Assembly (NCBI GenBank): GCA_035529895.1
Contig: DATKVV010000083.1
Coordinates: forward strand, 73,144-137,143
Source of the DNA: JAUWKC01 sp035529895
GTDB taxonomy: Bacteria > Planctomycetota > Phycisphaerae > Sedimentisphaerales > Anaerobacaceae
Length of the DNA stretch: 64,000 bases
Direction: 5' to 3'
Below, in pieces: positions 35,442 through 43,418 of this stretch. The notes under the pieces are model-generated. The model did not search any database. It was not told the DNA's origin and was given only the letters and a program-made list of their open reading frames with translations. The first letter of the stretch is position 1. Each line of letters starts with the position of its first letter. The translations under genes were made by a program, and so were the position numbers.

Positions 35442-38400
35442 TTATCTTTTTCTTCTGTAGGGCGGTTTTTGTCTGTTTGTGAGATTTCCGCGAGAGTCGG
35501 GCTGGGGTTTTCCAACGTTCGTGTCCCTGGGGCCAAGGATTTTTTCGATTTCTGAGGCGAGCAGGCTCAGGTTCCCTCTGGTGGAGAGGATTTTGCCATC
35601 GGGCCCGATGAGGAAATAAAACGGAGCCCGATTATTGACCCCGTATTCAGCGCCGATTTTCGAATTCAGGCCCACACACACCTGCGGCCATGTAAGCTTA
35701 TGCTTCTCGATGTAATCTCGAGCTCTAAGCTCGGCGTCATCCTGGCTGATGCTTATCATCTCGAAATCCCTGTATCGACTCATATCTTCATAAAAGCGCT
35801 TTAGAGAAGGAGTTGAGGCGAGACAAGGCCTGCACCACGTGGCCCAGAAATAAAGAAGAACCACCTTGTCGTTAAAATCGGCAAGCTCCATTGTCCTGCC
35901 GCTCATGGTAGTAAACTTAAAATCGGGAGCCTTATCTCCGACGTTCGGTCTTTTCTGGACTTCCCAGTCTTTACTTACCCTGATGGAAGCAATTCTGTTC
36001 TGCAGTCTGTCGAGGGCACCGGGGCTGATATCGCAGTTGCTGGTTATTTGCAAACGACCCAAAGACTCGATCTTTTCGAGACGCTTCATACCTGTATCAG
36101 TAATGTCACCGTCTGAAATAATCAGGCTGCCAAGTCTTTTCATATTGGATAGATACGAAAGTGCCTCGTCGGTCATATTCGGGCCACCGATAACAAGTAT
36201 CTCCATATTAATCAGACCGGCAAGGCTGGCGACACCCGCGTCGCTAAATTCATGTGAATTAAGCTGAAGATTCTTCAGGTTTTTGAGATTTGCCAGGGAT
36301 TCCAGGTCTCTGTCCGTAAACGCCCTCTTCTCGCTTACATAAATAGTCAGTCTCTCGAGTTCGGTCAGACCCGAGATATCGAGCGCACCTTCCCCACGTT
36401 TGATATCATAGATATCAAGCTCTCCCAGGTTTGAAAGAGTGTTTAGCCGGGACAAATCCGAAACGGTAACATTTGTGTCGGCAAAACTCAAACGAAGTTT
36501 CTTTAATCCCTTTATCTTTGCAAGCTCCGACAAAGCCTCATAACCGAGATTCGTACACCCGGACAGACTCAGATTCAGTTCTGTCAATTGTGTCAGCTTT
36601 GCTATTTGACGTATTCCTTCCTCAGTAAGCCCCGGGCAGACATTCAGATTCAGTTCTGTTAAATTTTGCAGCTTCGCTATTTGACGAATTCCTTCATCGG
36701 TGATACCTTCACCGTCGATTTCGAGTTCTTCAAGGCTGGTAAGTTTTACCAGATGTCTGAGTCCGGTGTCAGTGATATCGCCGCCTACATGTAGTTCCTT
36801 AAGTTTTGCCAACTGCCCGATATCAGCCAGTCCTTTGTCTGTTATCCCGCGGCTCGGCAAGTCGAGACGCTCTAAAGTTGTGACTTGCTTTAGATGTCCC
36901 AAAGCCTCGTCGGAAACCCGGCAACGGTTTACCCTCAGTTCTTTCAGGGCCGGCAGCCGTTCAAGATGCGCTATGCCTTTGTCGGTGATATTGCGATTGC
37001 CGGTCAAATTGATCATCTCCAGCGTTGGAATATGCGATAAGTGTGCCAGTCCAGCATCAGTAACATTGGCAAGTTTCCCTAAATAAAGATTTCTTAATGA
37101 TGGCGCATCCCGCAGGTAGCTCAGGCCGGTATCGGTAAAATCTCCATCAAGCTCCAGATCTTTTAGCCGGGGTAATCTGGCTATGTACACAAGACCCTTA
37201 TCGCTGAGTCGATCACCTCCAAGCGCCAGTTCCTCCAGCAACGGCAGTTCTACGAGATGACGAAGACCGGCATCGGTCACCCCCTTTCCCCTACAAGACA
37301 ATGCCTTCAAAGATTTTAGTTTCGCCAATTGTACCATGTCGGTGTCATCGATTCTCTCCGGGAGCATCAGGCGTTCCAGGGAGTATAGGTCATGGATCGC
37401 CCTTAATCCCTTGCCCGTAACCTCGGTAAACATGAGTTCAAGTGCTTTGAGCCCTGTCAAAGCACCCATGTGCTCCATGCATTTATCATCCGGCTTGGGA
37501 CCGCCGCTGTACGAGCCGTAGATACCCAGCCGGTAGAGATCATGAGGCTTCAGTGAGCTTAGCGGCGATAAATCCTGCCATGCGGTCGCGGAAATTACCT
37601 GAAGCCACACCTGCTTGCCGGGCGGGATTTGGACGCTGCCTGTGGCCTCGGCAAGGTAGTCCCATTCTAAATGGCCTGCCTTCCCAACGAGGTCGCTGTC
37701 CATCACCATCAGCCTGCCCAGCGACCGATCATTGGGAAAATGTAAAAGACGCGGTTCGCTCGATGCATCTTGTATAGCTGCTGTGACATCATTCTTATCA
37801 GCTACTGTTTCGATGACATTCAAGAAGCTTTTCTGGCCTTCATCTTGTTTAGTTGCTGCGACATCATTCTGCGCACTGACTGTTTCAATGACCTCCAGGA
37901 TTCTTTTCTCCCAGTCATCTACTCCGCCCGGTCCTTGTATGTCGTTAGAAAAACCGGCTCCAGTCCAAACGTGCCATGGGCTGTCTATGCGCCAGACAAT
38001 TCCTTGCGAACCCACTTTAATCGGCTGATGTGCGGTATCATCAAGAACTGTTATCACTCGGCTAAGAGTCTCACCGTGGAGTACTTTCATAATTTCAACT
38101 TTTAAGCGATATCCATCGTACGGCGTACCCACAGACGTACTTTCCAAGACTCTGCCGCGTGCTATGACCGACGCCTGAGCTACTCGTTCTTCCACGGATG
38201 TCCAGCCTTTTTCCATATTGCTTAAGCCATTCTCAGAAGACGTATTTATTACACTGTGGTCCGTCATATGAAAGGTTATAACTATCGCTGATATTATTAC
38301 CACGGCCGCGACGGCAAGTTTTGTTATCCTGGTTTTGGTGGTTATTCGCCATGTCTTCGGCTGATAGTCAGCCAGCTGTATATTCTTTGATTTGGCAAGT

Positions 38401-38498
38401 GTGTTCAGAATGTCATCTTGCACGGCGTTGTCCGTTTTTGTGTTTGTCCTGATATTAACAGCCTTTATTAACTTTTCTATCTTATTTGAATGTCTCAT
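35442..38498 (-). CDS. Sigma-linked membrane protein F: leucine-rich repeats plus thioredoxin domain
   Basis: 1018 residues; ATG overlaps the sigma F stop. Head MRHSNKIEKLIKAVNIRTNTK..., KTWRITTKTRITKLAVAAVVIISAIVI (TM about 58-77). Residues ~95-290 form a beta-rich domain. Residues ~310-800 hold about 18 leucine-rich repeats of the ribonuclease-inhibitor/GALA-like type (ITDKGLADIGQLAKLKELHV, VTDAGLRHLVELPLLEELAL). From ~855 a TlpA/ResA-type thioredoxin domain: KAPDFKFTTMSGRTMELADF, redox WCRPC at ~888-892, and FYFLIGPDGKIL. Basic tail. Membrane-anchored LRR plus disulfide reductase coupled to an ECF sigma factor is an unusual architecture. Confidence 0.75.
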   Translation of the reverse strand: MRHSNKIEKLIKAVNIRTNTKTDNAVQDDILNTLAKSKNIQLADYQPKTWRITTKTRITKLAVAAVVIISAIVITFHMTDHSVINTSSENGLSNMEKGWTSVEERVAQASVIARGRVLESTSVGTPYDGYRLKVEIMKVLHGETLSRVITVLDDTAHQPIKVGSQGIVWRIDSPWHVWTGAGFSNDIQGPGGVDDWEKRILEVIETVSAQNDVAATKQDEGQKSFLNVIETVADKNDVTAAIQDASSEPRLLHFPNDRSLGRLMVMDSDLVGKAGHLEWDYLAEATGSVQIPPGKQVWLQVISATAWQDLSPLSSLKPHDLYRLGIYGSYSGGPKPDDKCMEHMGALTGLKALELMFTEVTGKGLRAIHDLYSLERLMLPERIDDTDMVQLAKLKSLKALSCRGKGVTDAGLRHLVELPLLEELALGGDRLSDKGLVYIARLPRLKDLELDGDFTDTGLSYLRDAPSLRNLYLGKLANVTDAGLAHLSHIPTLEMINLTGNRNITDKGIAHLERLPALKELRVNRCRVSDEALGHLKQVTTLERLDLPSRGITDKGLADIGQLAKLKELHVGGDITDTGLRHLVKLTSLEELEIDGEGITDEGIRQIAKLQNLTELNLNVCPGLTEEGIRQIAKLTQLTELNLSLSGCTNLGYEALSELAKIKGLKKLRLSFADTNVTVSDLSRLNTLSNLGELDIYDIKRGEGALDISGLTELERLTIYVSEKRAFTDRDLESLANLKNLKNLQLNSHEFSDAGVASLAGLINMEILVIGGPNMTDEALSYLSNMKRLGSLIISDGDITDTGMKRLEKIESLGRLQITSNCDISPGALDRLQNRIASIRVSKDWEVQKRPNVGDKAPDFKFTTMSGRTMELADFNDKVVLLYFWATWCRPCLASTPSLKRFYEDMSRYRDFEMISISQDDAELRARDYIEKHKLTWPQVCVGLNSKIGAEYGVNNRAPFYFLIGPDGKILSTRGNLSLLASEIEKILGPRDTNVGKPQPDSRGNLTNRQKPPYRRKR

Positions 38499-39046
38499 AT
38501 TTCGGTTTCCTCAGTCAAAAATAACCGTAATTTGTCCAGTCCATAACGGTATCGGCTCTGGACCGTATTGATTGAAACGCCCTGCGATTCGGCGATTGCC
38601 CGGAACTTCATCCCGCCCTGCACGTGCAGGATCACTACCTCGCGCTGCTCGTATGGAACCTCCGCCAGGGCATCGTTCACTCGCCTCAGTTGCTCGTTGA
38701 AAACAATCCACTGCTCTGGCCTCTTTGCCCTCGCTAGTGCTTGCCCGGCTTCACGCAGGTCCGCAGTTCCCTGCCACCGTGTTGCTTTGTTCAGGTTGCG
38801 CACGCGATTGGCAACGCACGTGGCCAGATAGCTTTTCAGGTTCCCGTCGAGCCTGAGCTTCTGCGCCGATTCTGCCAGAAAAACGAACGTGTCATGCACA
38901 ATATCCTCGGCTGCAGCCGCGTCGTTCAAAAGGCCCGATGCAATCTTGAGCAGATTATCTTTGTACTTTTGATAGATACGGCACAGTGCCTCGCTGCTGC
39001 CGCGCCTGAACTTCCAGATAAGCAGCTTATCTTCAATATCAGTCAT
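38495..39046 (-). CDS. ECF-type RNA polymerase sigma factor F
   Basis: 183 residues. Region 2 IEDKLLIWKFRRGSSEALCRIYQKYKDNLL and AAEDIVHDTFVFLAES; region 4 LAEVPYEQREVVILHVQGGMKFRAIAESQGVSINTVQSRYRYGLDKLRLFL. Groups with B and C. Upstream motif at 39069-39110. Confidence 0.92.
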   Translation of the reverse strand: MTDIEDKLLIWKFRRGSSEALCRIYQKYKDNLLKIASGLLNDAAAAEDIVHDTFVFLAESAQKLRLDGNLKSYLATCVANRVRNLNKATRWQGTADLREAGQALARAKRPEQWIVFNEQLRRVNDALAEVPYEQREVVILHVQGGMKFRAIAESQGVSINTVQSRYRYGLDKLRLFLTEETEI

Positions 39047-39068
39047 AACTCATTTCTAAACGGGCGTC

Positions 39069-39110
39069 CGTCACTTATAATACAACCGCCCTGCCCGTTT
39101 TAGTCTAACT
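39069..39110 (-). promoter_or_regulatory. Sigma-cassette promoter motif F
   Basis: Minus strand: TTAGACTAAAACGGG, 18 nt after TAAAA the box TATAAG followed by TGACGG. Essentially the same as motif B. A degenerate copy without a sigma gene lies at 42598-42642. Confidence 0.65.
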
Positions 39111-39201
39111 AAAACCAGATTTTCCGCTAAGTTTCGGATTAAATCGATGACAGTTTATGGCCACATAGCCGCACGAATATCATAAGGCCCCTAAAAAAAC
39201 C

Positions 39202-39365
39202 AGCGGCCATTGCCCCCCTTTCCGGTCGATGACCTGAACGGCTTCGTAAGACGCGTCCCCATTCAATTTGCCGAACCACTGCCTTTCAAACCCGGCGAAC
39301 AGGCCGACGGCGAAGCCGACGCACAGCAACAGCCCGAATCAGCAAGGATTCAGCCGACAAAAGCT
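39202..39365 (+). pseudogene. PilZ gene relic (3' part)
   Basis: In-frame stretch NGFVRRVPIQFAEPLPFKPG and on to a TGA matches the C-terminus of the intact PilZ protein at 42885-43274 (VRRVAIQFAEPLPFKPGEQ). Upstream of it AGCGGCCAT and a frame-shifted VDD-like stretch continue the match, but the N-terminal half of the gene is gone. Part of a ~290-bp imperfect duplication (39202-39496 with 43128-43417). Confidence 0.75.
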
Positions 39366-39496
39366 TGACGTTAAGAGGCAAAAGCCTTAAAGCCCCCCTA
39401 ATCCTGCGCGTAGCAATTTCACTTCCCAGCTCCTGATTGGCCGCCTTCTGATGCTCTAAGTTTTCGGTTTCAGCTTTCAGGCTTTCGGCTCTAATA
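39202..39496. repeat. Left copy of a ~290-bp segment duplicated around the C10 peptidase gene
   Basis: Aligns with 43128-43417, including matching noncoding bases after the PilZ stop (for example AGGCAAAAGCCTTAAAG and TTTTCGGTTTCA-type tracts) to TCGGCTCTAATA. The left copy carries the PilZ relic, the right copy the end of the intact gene. Confidence 0.75.
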
Positions 39497-39589
39497 GGGA
39501 CCGCAAAAAAGGCGGACCATGACAAACGTGTTTTTTTGCACTTTTTTCTTACAAAGGCGGCAACAAAGCTACGTTGGAAAAGAATGTTC

Positions 39590-39618
39590 TTGATAATTCA
39601 AGGTGATTCTTGTAGAAT
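39590..39618 (+). promoter_or_regulatory. Promoter upstream of the C10 peptidase
   Basis: TTGATA at 39590-39595, 17-nt spacer, TAGAAT at 39613-39618. Confidence 0.55.
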
Positions 39619-39784
39619 TAATGATGTCGAACCCATAAGCTTAAGGTTTTTGAACGTCTGAATGGGAAATGTCAGGTCAAAGGATATTATCCTTTCTGCC
39701 TGAAAGGTTCCCGGCGTGTACTGCGACAGACTCGTGAACTGCCGGCTTCGCATAAGCAGTCACTTTTTTTTGGAGGGCTGTGGT

Positions 39785-39871
39785 ATGAGTCCTTTTTTCC
39801 CTGGCCATACTGAAGCGGGCTGCGCCGGTTGGTTTTTGCGGCTTTCGCGGCCGCCAATGTGCAGTGAATGA
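39785..39871 (+). CDS. Possible 28-codon leader peptide
   Basis: ATG at 39785 with TTGGAGGG placed about 8 nt upstream, ending TGA at 39871. Encodes a short peptide (MSPFFPGHTEAGCAGWFLR...). No family. The good ribosome site inside the long leader is the only support. Confidence 0.25.
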   Translation: MSPFFPGHTEAGCAGWFLRLSRPPMCSE

Positions 39872-40009
39872 GCCGGGGGTCTGCCACAATGAGGCCGGTG
39901 TCGCAACTGGAACGTGGAGGTTGATTGTTCCTGCCCATAGCCGGCAGTAGCGATGATTTCATAAGCCACCCCCCTTGACCGGACATTGAGAGGTTAAGGA
40001 TAGGATTGA

Positions 40010-42502
40010 GTGCGCAATCAGTTGGAAGCAGGAATGATGAAACAGCGTGCTGAGCCACACAGTTTGAAATCCGAGGCTGCATCGACAGTCTCAGTGATGC
40101 TTTTGGTTTTGTTTTTCTGCTCAGCCGATATATATGCAAAGCCCGCGGGCTTAGGTGAGGCCGGCAAGGCCGTGCAGGGGTGGTTGCGCCTTGACCCCAC
40201 GCCGCTGGGAACTCCTCTGGGCCGGAAGATTAAATCGGCAGAGGTTTTCACTGACCAGACCGGTGAACCGAGCTACTACGTACTCTATCTGGAACCTTCC
40301 GGATTTGTTATAGTCCCGGCTGACGATGAGGTGGAGCCGGTTATTGCCTTTGCCTCTAAAGGCGTGTACGAGGTCTCGGATGAGAGTCATCTGAGCATAT
40401 TGGTTCGTGGTGACGTGCCGAATCGAATCGCTGCGGCGCGAGGCCTTGAGACAAATGGAGGACATTCACTCTCCGACAAAGAACGAGAGACGCTTGAACG
40501 AGCCTCCAGAAAGGCTCGAAAGAAGTGGGCGCAGTTGCAGGCTCACGCGGGAACGCCGGACCGGTTCCAGGGTGACCAGGTAACGCCATTCGAGCTGAGC
40601 TCGGTATCCGACCCGCGTGTTGACCCCCTTGTTGACAGCCGGTGGGATCAAAGAACAGCATGCGGGAATGCATGCTATAACTACTACACACCGCCGTACG
40701 ACCCGTGTGACTCGGACAACTATCCCTGCGGGTGCGTCGCAACCGCGATGGCACAGTTGATGCGTTACTGGCAGCATCCTGCCGGTGCTATTGGAGTAAA
40801 TGGGTTCACCATTTGGGTTAACGGGTCGGAGCAAACGGCTTATACCCGCGGCGGCAACGGCGCCGGCGGCCCTTATCAGTGGAGCTTGATGGACCTTACG
40901 CCGGACTGCGGCACGTCCGATACCCAGCGCCAGGCCATCGGAGCGCTCTGTTTTGATGCGGGCATCACTGTTCACATGGGTTATTACAGCGACGGCTCCG
41001 GGGCCAACATGGGATACATCAATGATGCCCTGATCGGGACGTTTGACTATACCGGTGCCGTCTACGGCTATGATGGGTCCGGCATCAGCAGCACCCAGCG
41101 GGAGAAAATGATCAATCCGAATCTGGATGCCGGCTATCCCGTGATTCTTGGTATTAGCAGTCCCACGGTGCGAGGCCACGCCATCATAGCTGACGGCTAC
41201 GGCTACAACGGCTCGACATTGTACCACCATCTCAACATGGGCTGGAGCGGCTCGGATGACGCGTGGTACAACCTTCCCGATATCATTCACTGGGATACTG
41301 TGGTGACCAGCGTCTACAATATCTACACCTCCGGTTCGGGCGAGATAATCAGCGGGCGCATAACCGACGGCACAGGAGCACCCGTAAGTGACGTCCTGGT
41401 CACCGCCGAGACAGGCGGCGGTCAGGTATTCAGCGATACGACGAATACTCGCGGCATCTATGCACTCACAAAAGTCCCTCCTGATACGTCTTTCACTGTA
41501 AGCCCTGAGAAGACCGGCTTCGTCTTCTCAGAAACAAATGTAACCACCGGAAGAAGCAGAAGCAGTCAAAGCAATTCGGGCAATCTCTGGGCGGTCGATT
41601 TTGTGGGCAGAAACGCCGACCTCAATAATGATTGCGCCGTGGATGCCTGTGACCTGGCAATACTTTGTGGCGACTGGCTCGAAACTCCTCAATATATGAC
41701 AATAGGCACTGAGCCTGACGCCAATCATCTTGTTGTGCACTATCCGTTTGATGAGACTTCCGGAAGCACCGCCTATGACTGCTCGGGCCGCGGAAACGAC
41801 GGCCAGGTCAGACTGATATCCACCGGGGCACCGACCGATACTGCCTGGGACCCGGGCGGCTATGACGCCAACGGCTGCATCAACTTTAACGGCAACGTTA
41901 AGGTGGTGGTTCCGGCTGTCGCCTTTTCCGGAGTCAATTCCGCCGTCACTGTCAGCCTCTGGATAAACGGCAATGCCGCCGTTCAGCCTGACCAAAACTG
42001 GGGCATGCCTTTCCACGGCGGCAATCCCACCAATGACCGGCTTCTGCATACGCATATCCCCACCAAGGATGGCGATGTCATGTTTGAAAGCGGCTCGTAC
42101 AATAAACAGCGGCTGTTCTGGTATGATTCAGGGCCTGAGGACTGGGAAGGCCAGTGGAACCACTACGCCTTCACGCTCAACTCGGCTCAGCAGATTGCCA
42201 GGATCTACCACAACGGTCAAAAGGTAGCCGAGCGCACCGGAGCCTCGCTTGGAGTCGGCGGGATTCAGTCCTTCCACGTGGGCTGCGGCATCTTCGCCAG
42301 CGGCACCGTATATGAGTACTTCGGTAAGATAGATGACTTTCGCGTCTACGACTATGCCCTCACTATCGAAGAGGTTCTGTACGTAGCCAATGACGGGCAC
42401 ATTCTCGTATTCGATTCAACGGCGGACCTGTACGAAGATGACATAATCAATTCCCGGGATTTTGCTCTGTTTGCCTCGCAGTGGCTCCAGGCTTGTCCTT
42501 GA
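40010..42502 (+). CDS. Secreted C10-family (streptopain-like) cysteine peptidase with LamG and dockerin-like repeats
   Basis: 830 residues from GTG at 40010 (AGGATAGGA upstream; ATGs at 40034/40037 possible). Signal peptide ending near CSADIYA-KP. Residues ~45-150 are a Spi/propeptide-like domain (EPSYYVLYLEPSGFVIVPAD). Peptidase C10 domain ~195-440: DSRWDQRTACGNACYNYY, catalytic Cys242 in CGCVATAMAQLMRYW and His390 in RGHAIIADGYGY. A carboxypeptidase-regulatory-like domain (~445-520), first dockerin-like half DLNNDCAVDACDLAIL (537-558), LamG/concanavalin-like domain (~568-790: YPFDETSGSTAYDCSGRGND), second half DLYEDDIINSRDFALF (806-827). Extracellular protein degradation; flanked by duplicated DNA. 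Confidence 0.85.
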   Translation: MRNQLEAGMMKQRAEPHSLKSEAASTVSVMLLVLFFCSADIYAKPAGLGEAGKAVQGWLRLDPTPLGTPLGRKIKSAEVFTDQTGEPSYYVLYLEPSGFVIVPADDEVEPVIAFASKGVYEVSDESHLSILVRGDVPNRIAAARGLETNGGHSLSDKERETLERASRKARKKWAQLQAHAGTPDRFQGDQVTPFELSSVSDPRVDPLVDSRWDQRTACGNACYNYYTPPYDPCDSDNYPCGCVATAMAQLMRYWQHPAGAIGVNGFTIWVNGSEQTAYTRGGNGAGGPYQWSLMDLTPDCGTSDTQRQAIGALCFDAGITVHMGYYSDGSGANMGYINDALIGTFDYTGAVYGYDGSGISSTQREKMINPNLDAGYPVILGISSPTVRGHAIIADGYGYNGSTLYHHLNMGWSGSDDAWYNLPDIIHWDTVVTSVYNIYTSGSGEIISGRITDGTGAPVSDVLVTAETGGGQVFSDTTNTRGIYALTKVPPDTSFTVSPEKTGFVFSETNVTTGRSRSSQSNSGNLWAVDFVGRNADLNNDCAVDACDLAILCGDWLETPQYMTIGTEPDANHLVVHYPFDETSGSTAYDCSGRGNDGQVRLISTGAPTDTAWDPGGYDANGCINFNGNVKVVVPAVAFSGVNSAVTVSLWINGNAAVQPDQNWGMPFHGGNPTNDRLLHTHIPTKDGDVMFESGSYNKQRLFWYDSGPEDWEGQWNHYAFTLNSAQQIARIYHNGQKVAERTGASLGVGGIQSFHVGCGIFASGTVYEYFGKIDDFRVYDYALTIEEVLYVANDGHILVFDSTADLYEDDIINSRDFALFASQWLQACP

Positions 42503-42884
42503 GGGCAAGCCCGTAAGATGTCCGAAAAGCTTAAATTATTCTGCGAAAGAGCGACGACAAATGTCTACAGAAAAGGAGGTTCCTGCCTTATAACGAACGT
42601 CACTCACTTATGATGCAATCAGACCCGCCGCTTTAGTCCAAACAAAAGCAATTTTCTGCGAGACTTTATCTGGGCCGGTTTTGGTTATAGGAATATGCCT
42701 GGCGCAGAATCAAAAAAGTGAGAAAAAACTTGAGTGTTCCCGCCGGCGTCCTAAGAGGCCAAACAGCCAAAAACGGCCTTACCAGCTTTCATACCAGCGA
42801 TTTTCTCGGCGCTCGTTCATAAAGTCGCCCCCACAATCTGACGATGTGCAACCTGTGAAAATCTAAGATTGTAGGGGTTTTGAA
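42503..42884. other. Intergenic region with orphan sigma-promoter copy
   Basis: About 380 bp without a gene. Bases 42585-42680 align with the DNA just upstream of sigma F (39047-39140) but no sigma gene is attached here. Confidence 0.5.
42598..42642 (-). promoter_or_regulatory. Orphan copy of the sigma-cassette promoter motif
   Basis: Minus strand: GGACTAAAGCGGCGGG ... CATAAGTGAGTGACG, the F motif with several substitutions (TAAAA to TAAAG, TATAAG to CATAAG). Probably a decayed duplicate; transcription from it would run into the 3' side of the peptidase gene as antisense. Confidence 0.45.
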
Positions 42885-43274
42885 ATGCACGATAATACCG
42901 AGCGAAGAACGGAGCAAAGATTGCGTTATCATTGGCCCGTCTGGTTTGCCGAGGACTTTAACGGGGTCCTTACACAGGGCCAGATGGTTGATGTTTCAAG
43001 CCGGGGCGCCGCATTTACCTGCTACGCCGACACAAATTGTCCATGCCCCGGCGAGTATATTACCACCCGTTTTAGCGTGCCGCGTTTCGGTCCGGATAAC
43101 TCCTTCGACATGGCCGATTTCACCCGCAGCGGCCATATCTGCCGGGTCGAGGTTGTAAATTCGCTCGTGCGCCGAGTTGCTATCCAGTTCGCCGAACCAC
43201 TGCCTTTCAAACCCGGCGAGCAACCCGACGGCCAAGCCGACGCACAGCAACGGCTTGAATTAGCGAGAGTTTAG
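42885..43274 (+). CDS. PilZ-domain protein
   Basis: 129 residues. PilZ domains bind c-di-GMP through RxxxR and D/NxSxxG: here RTEQRLRYHWPVWF near residue 8 and VDVSSRGAAF near residue 37. A single domain with a Gln/Asp-rich tail, so likely an effector or adaptor. The 3' half is duplicated as a relic at 39202-39365. Confidence 0.8.
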   Translation: MHDNTERRTEQRLRYHWPVWFAEDFNGVLTQGQMVDVSSRGAAFTCYADTNCPCPGEYITTRFSVPRFGPDNSFDMADFTRSGHICRVEVVNSLVRRVAIQFAEPLPFKPGEQPDGQADAQQRLELARV

Positions 43275-43417
43275 CCGACAAAAACGTGACGTTAATAGGC
43301 AAAAGCCTTAAAGTCCCACAAATACTGCGCGTATCAATTCCACTTGCCAGGTCCTGACTGGCCGCCTTCTGATTTTGCAAGTTTTTGGTTTCAACTTTCG
43401 GGTTTTCGGCTCTAATA
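43128..43417. repeat. Right copy of the ~290-bp duplicated segment
   Basis: Partner of 39202-39496; covers the last ~145 nt of the intact PilZ gene and the spacer up to the corrinoid adenosyltransferase start. Confidence 0.75.
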
Positions 43418-43418
43418 T

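Larger units (their letters stand above)
39497..40009 (+). other. Leader region of the C10 peptidase gene
   Basis: About 510 bp without a long gene. Contains the promoter at 39590-39618, a hairpin CAGG..AAAGGATA/TATCCTTT..CCTG near 39673-39702, and a 28-codon frame at 39785. If transcription starts near 39625 the peptidase mRNA has a ~385-nt leader. Confidence 0.4.
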
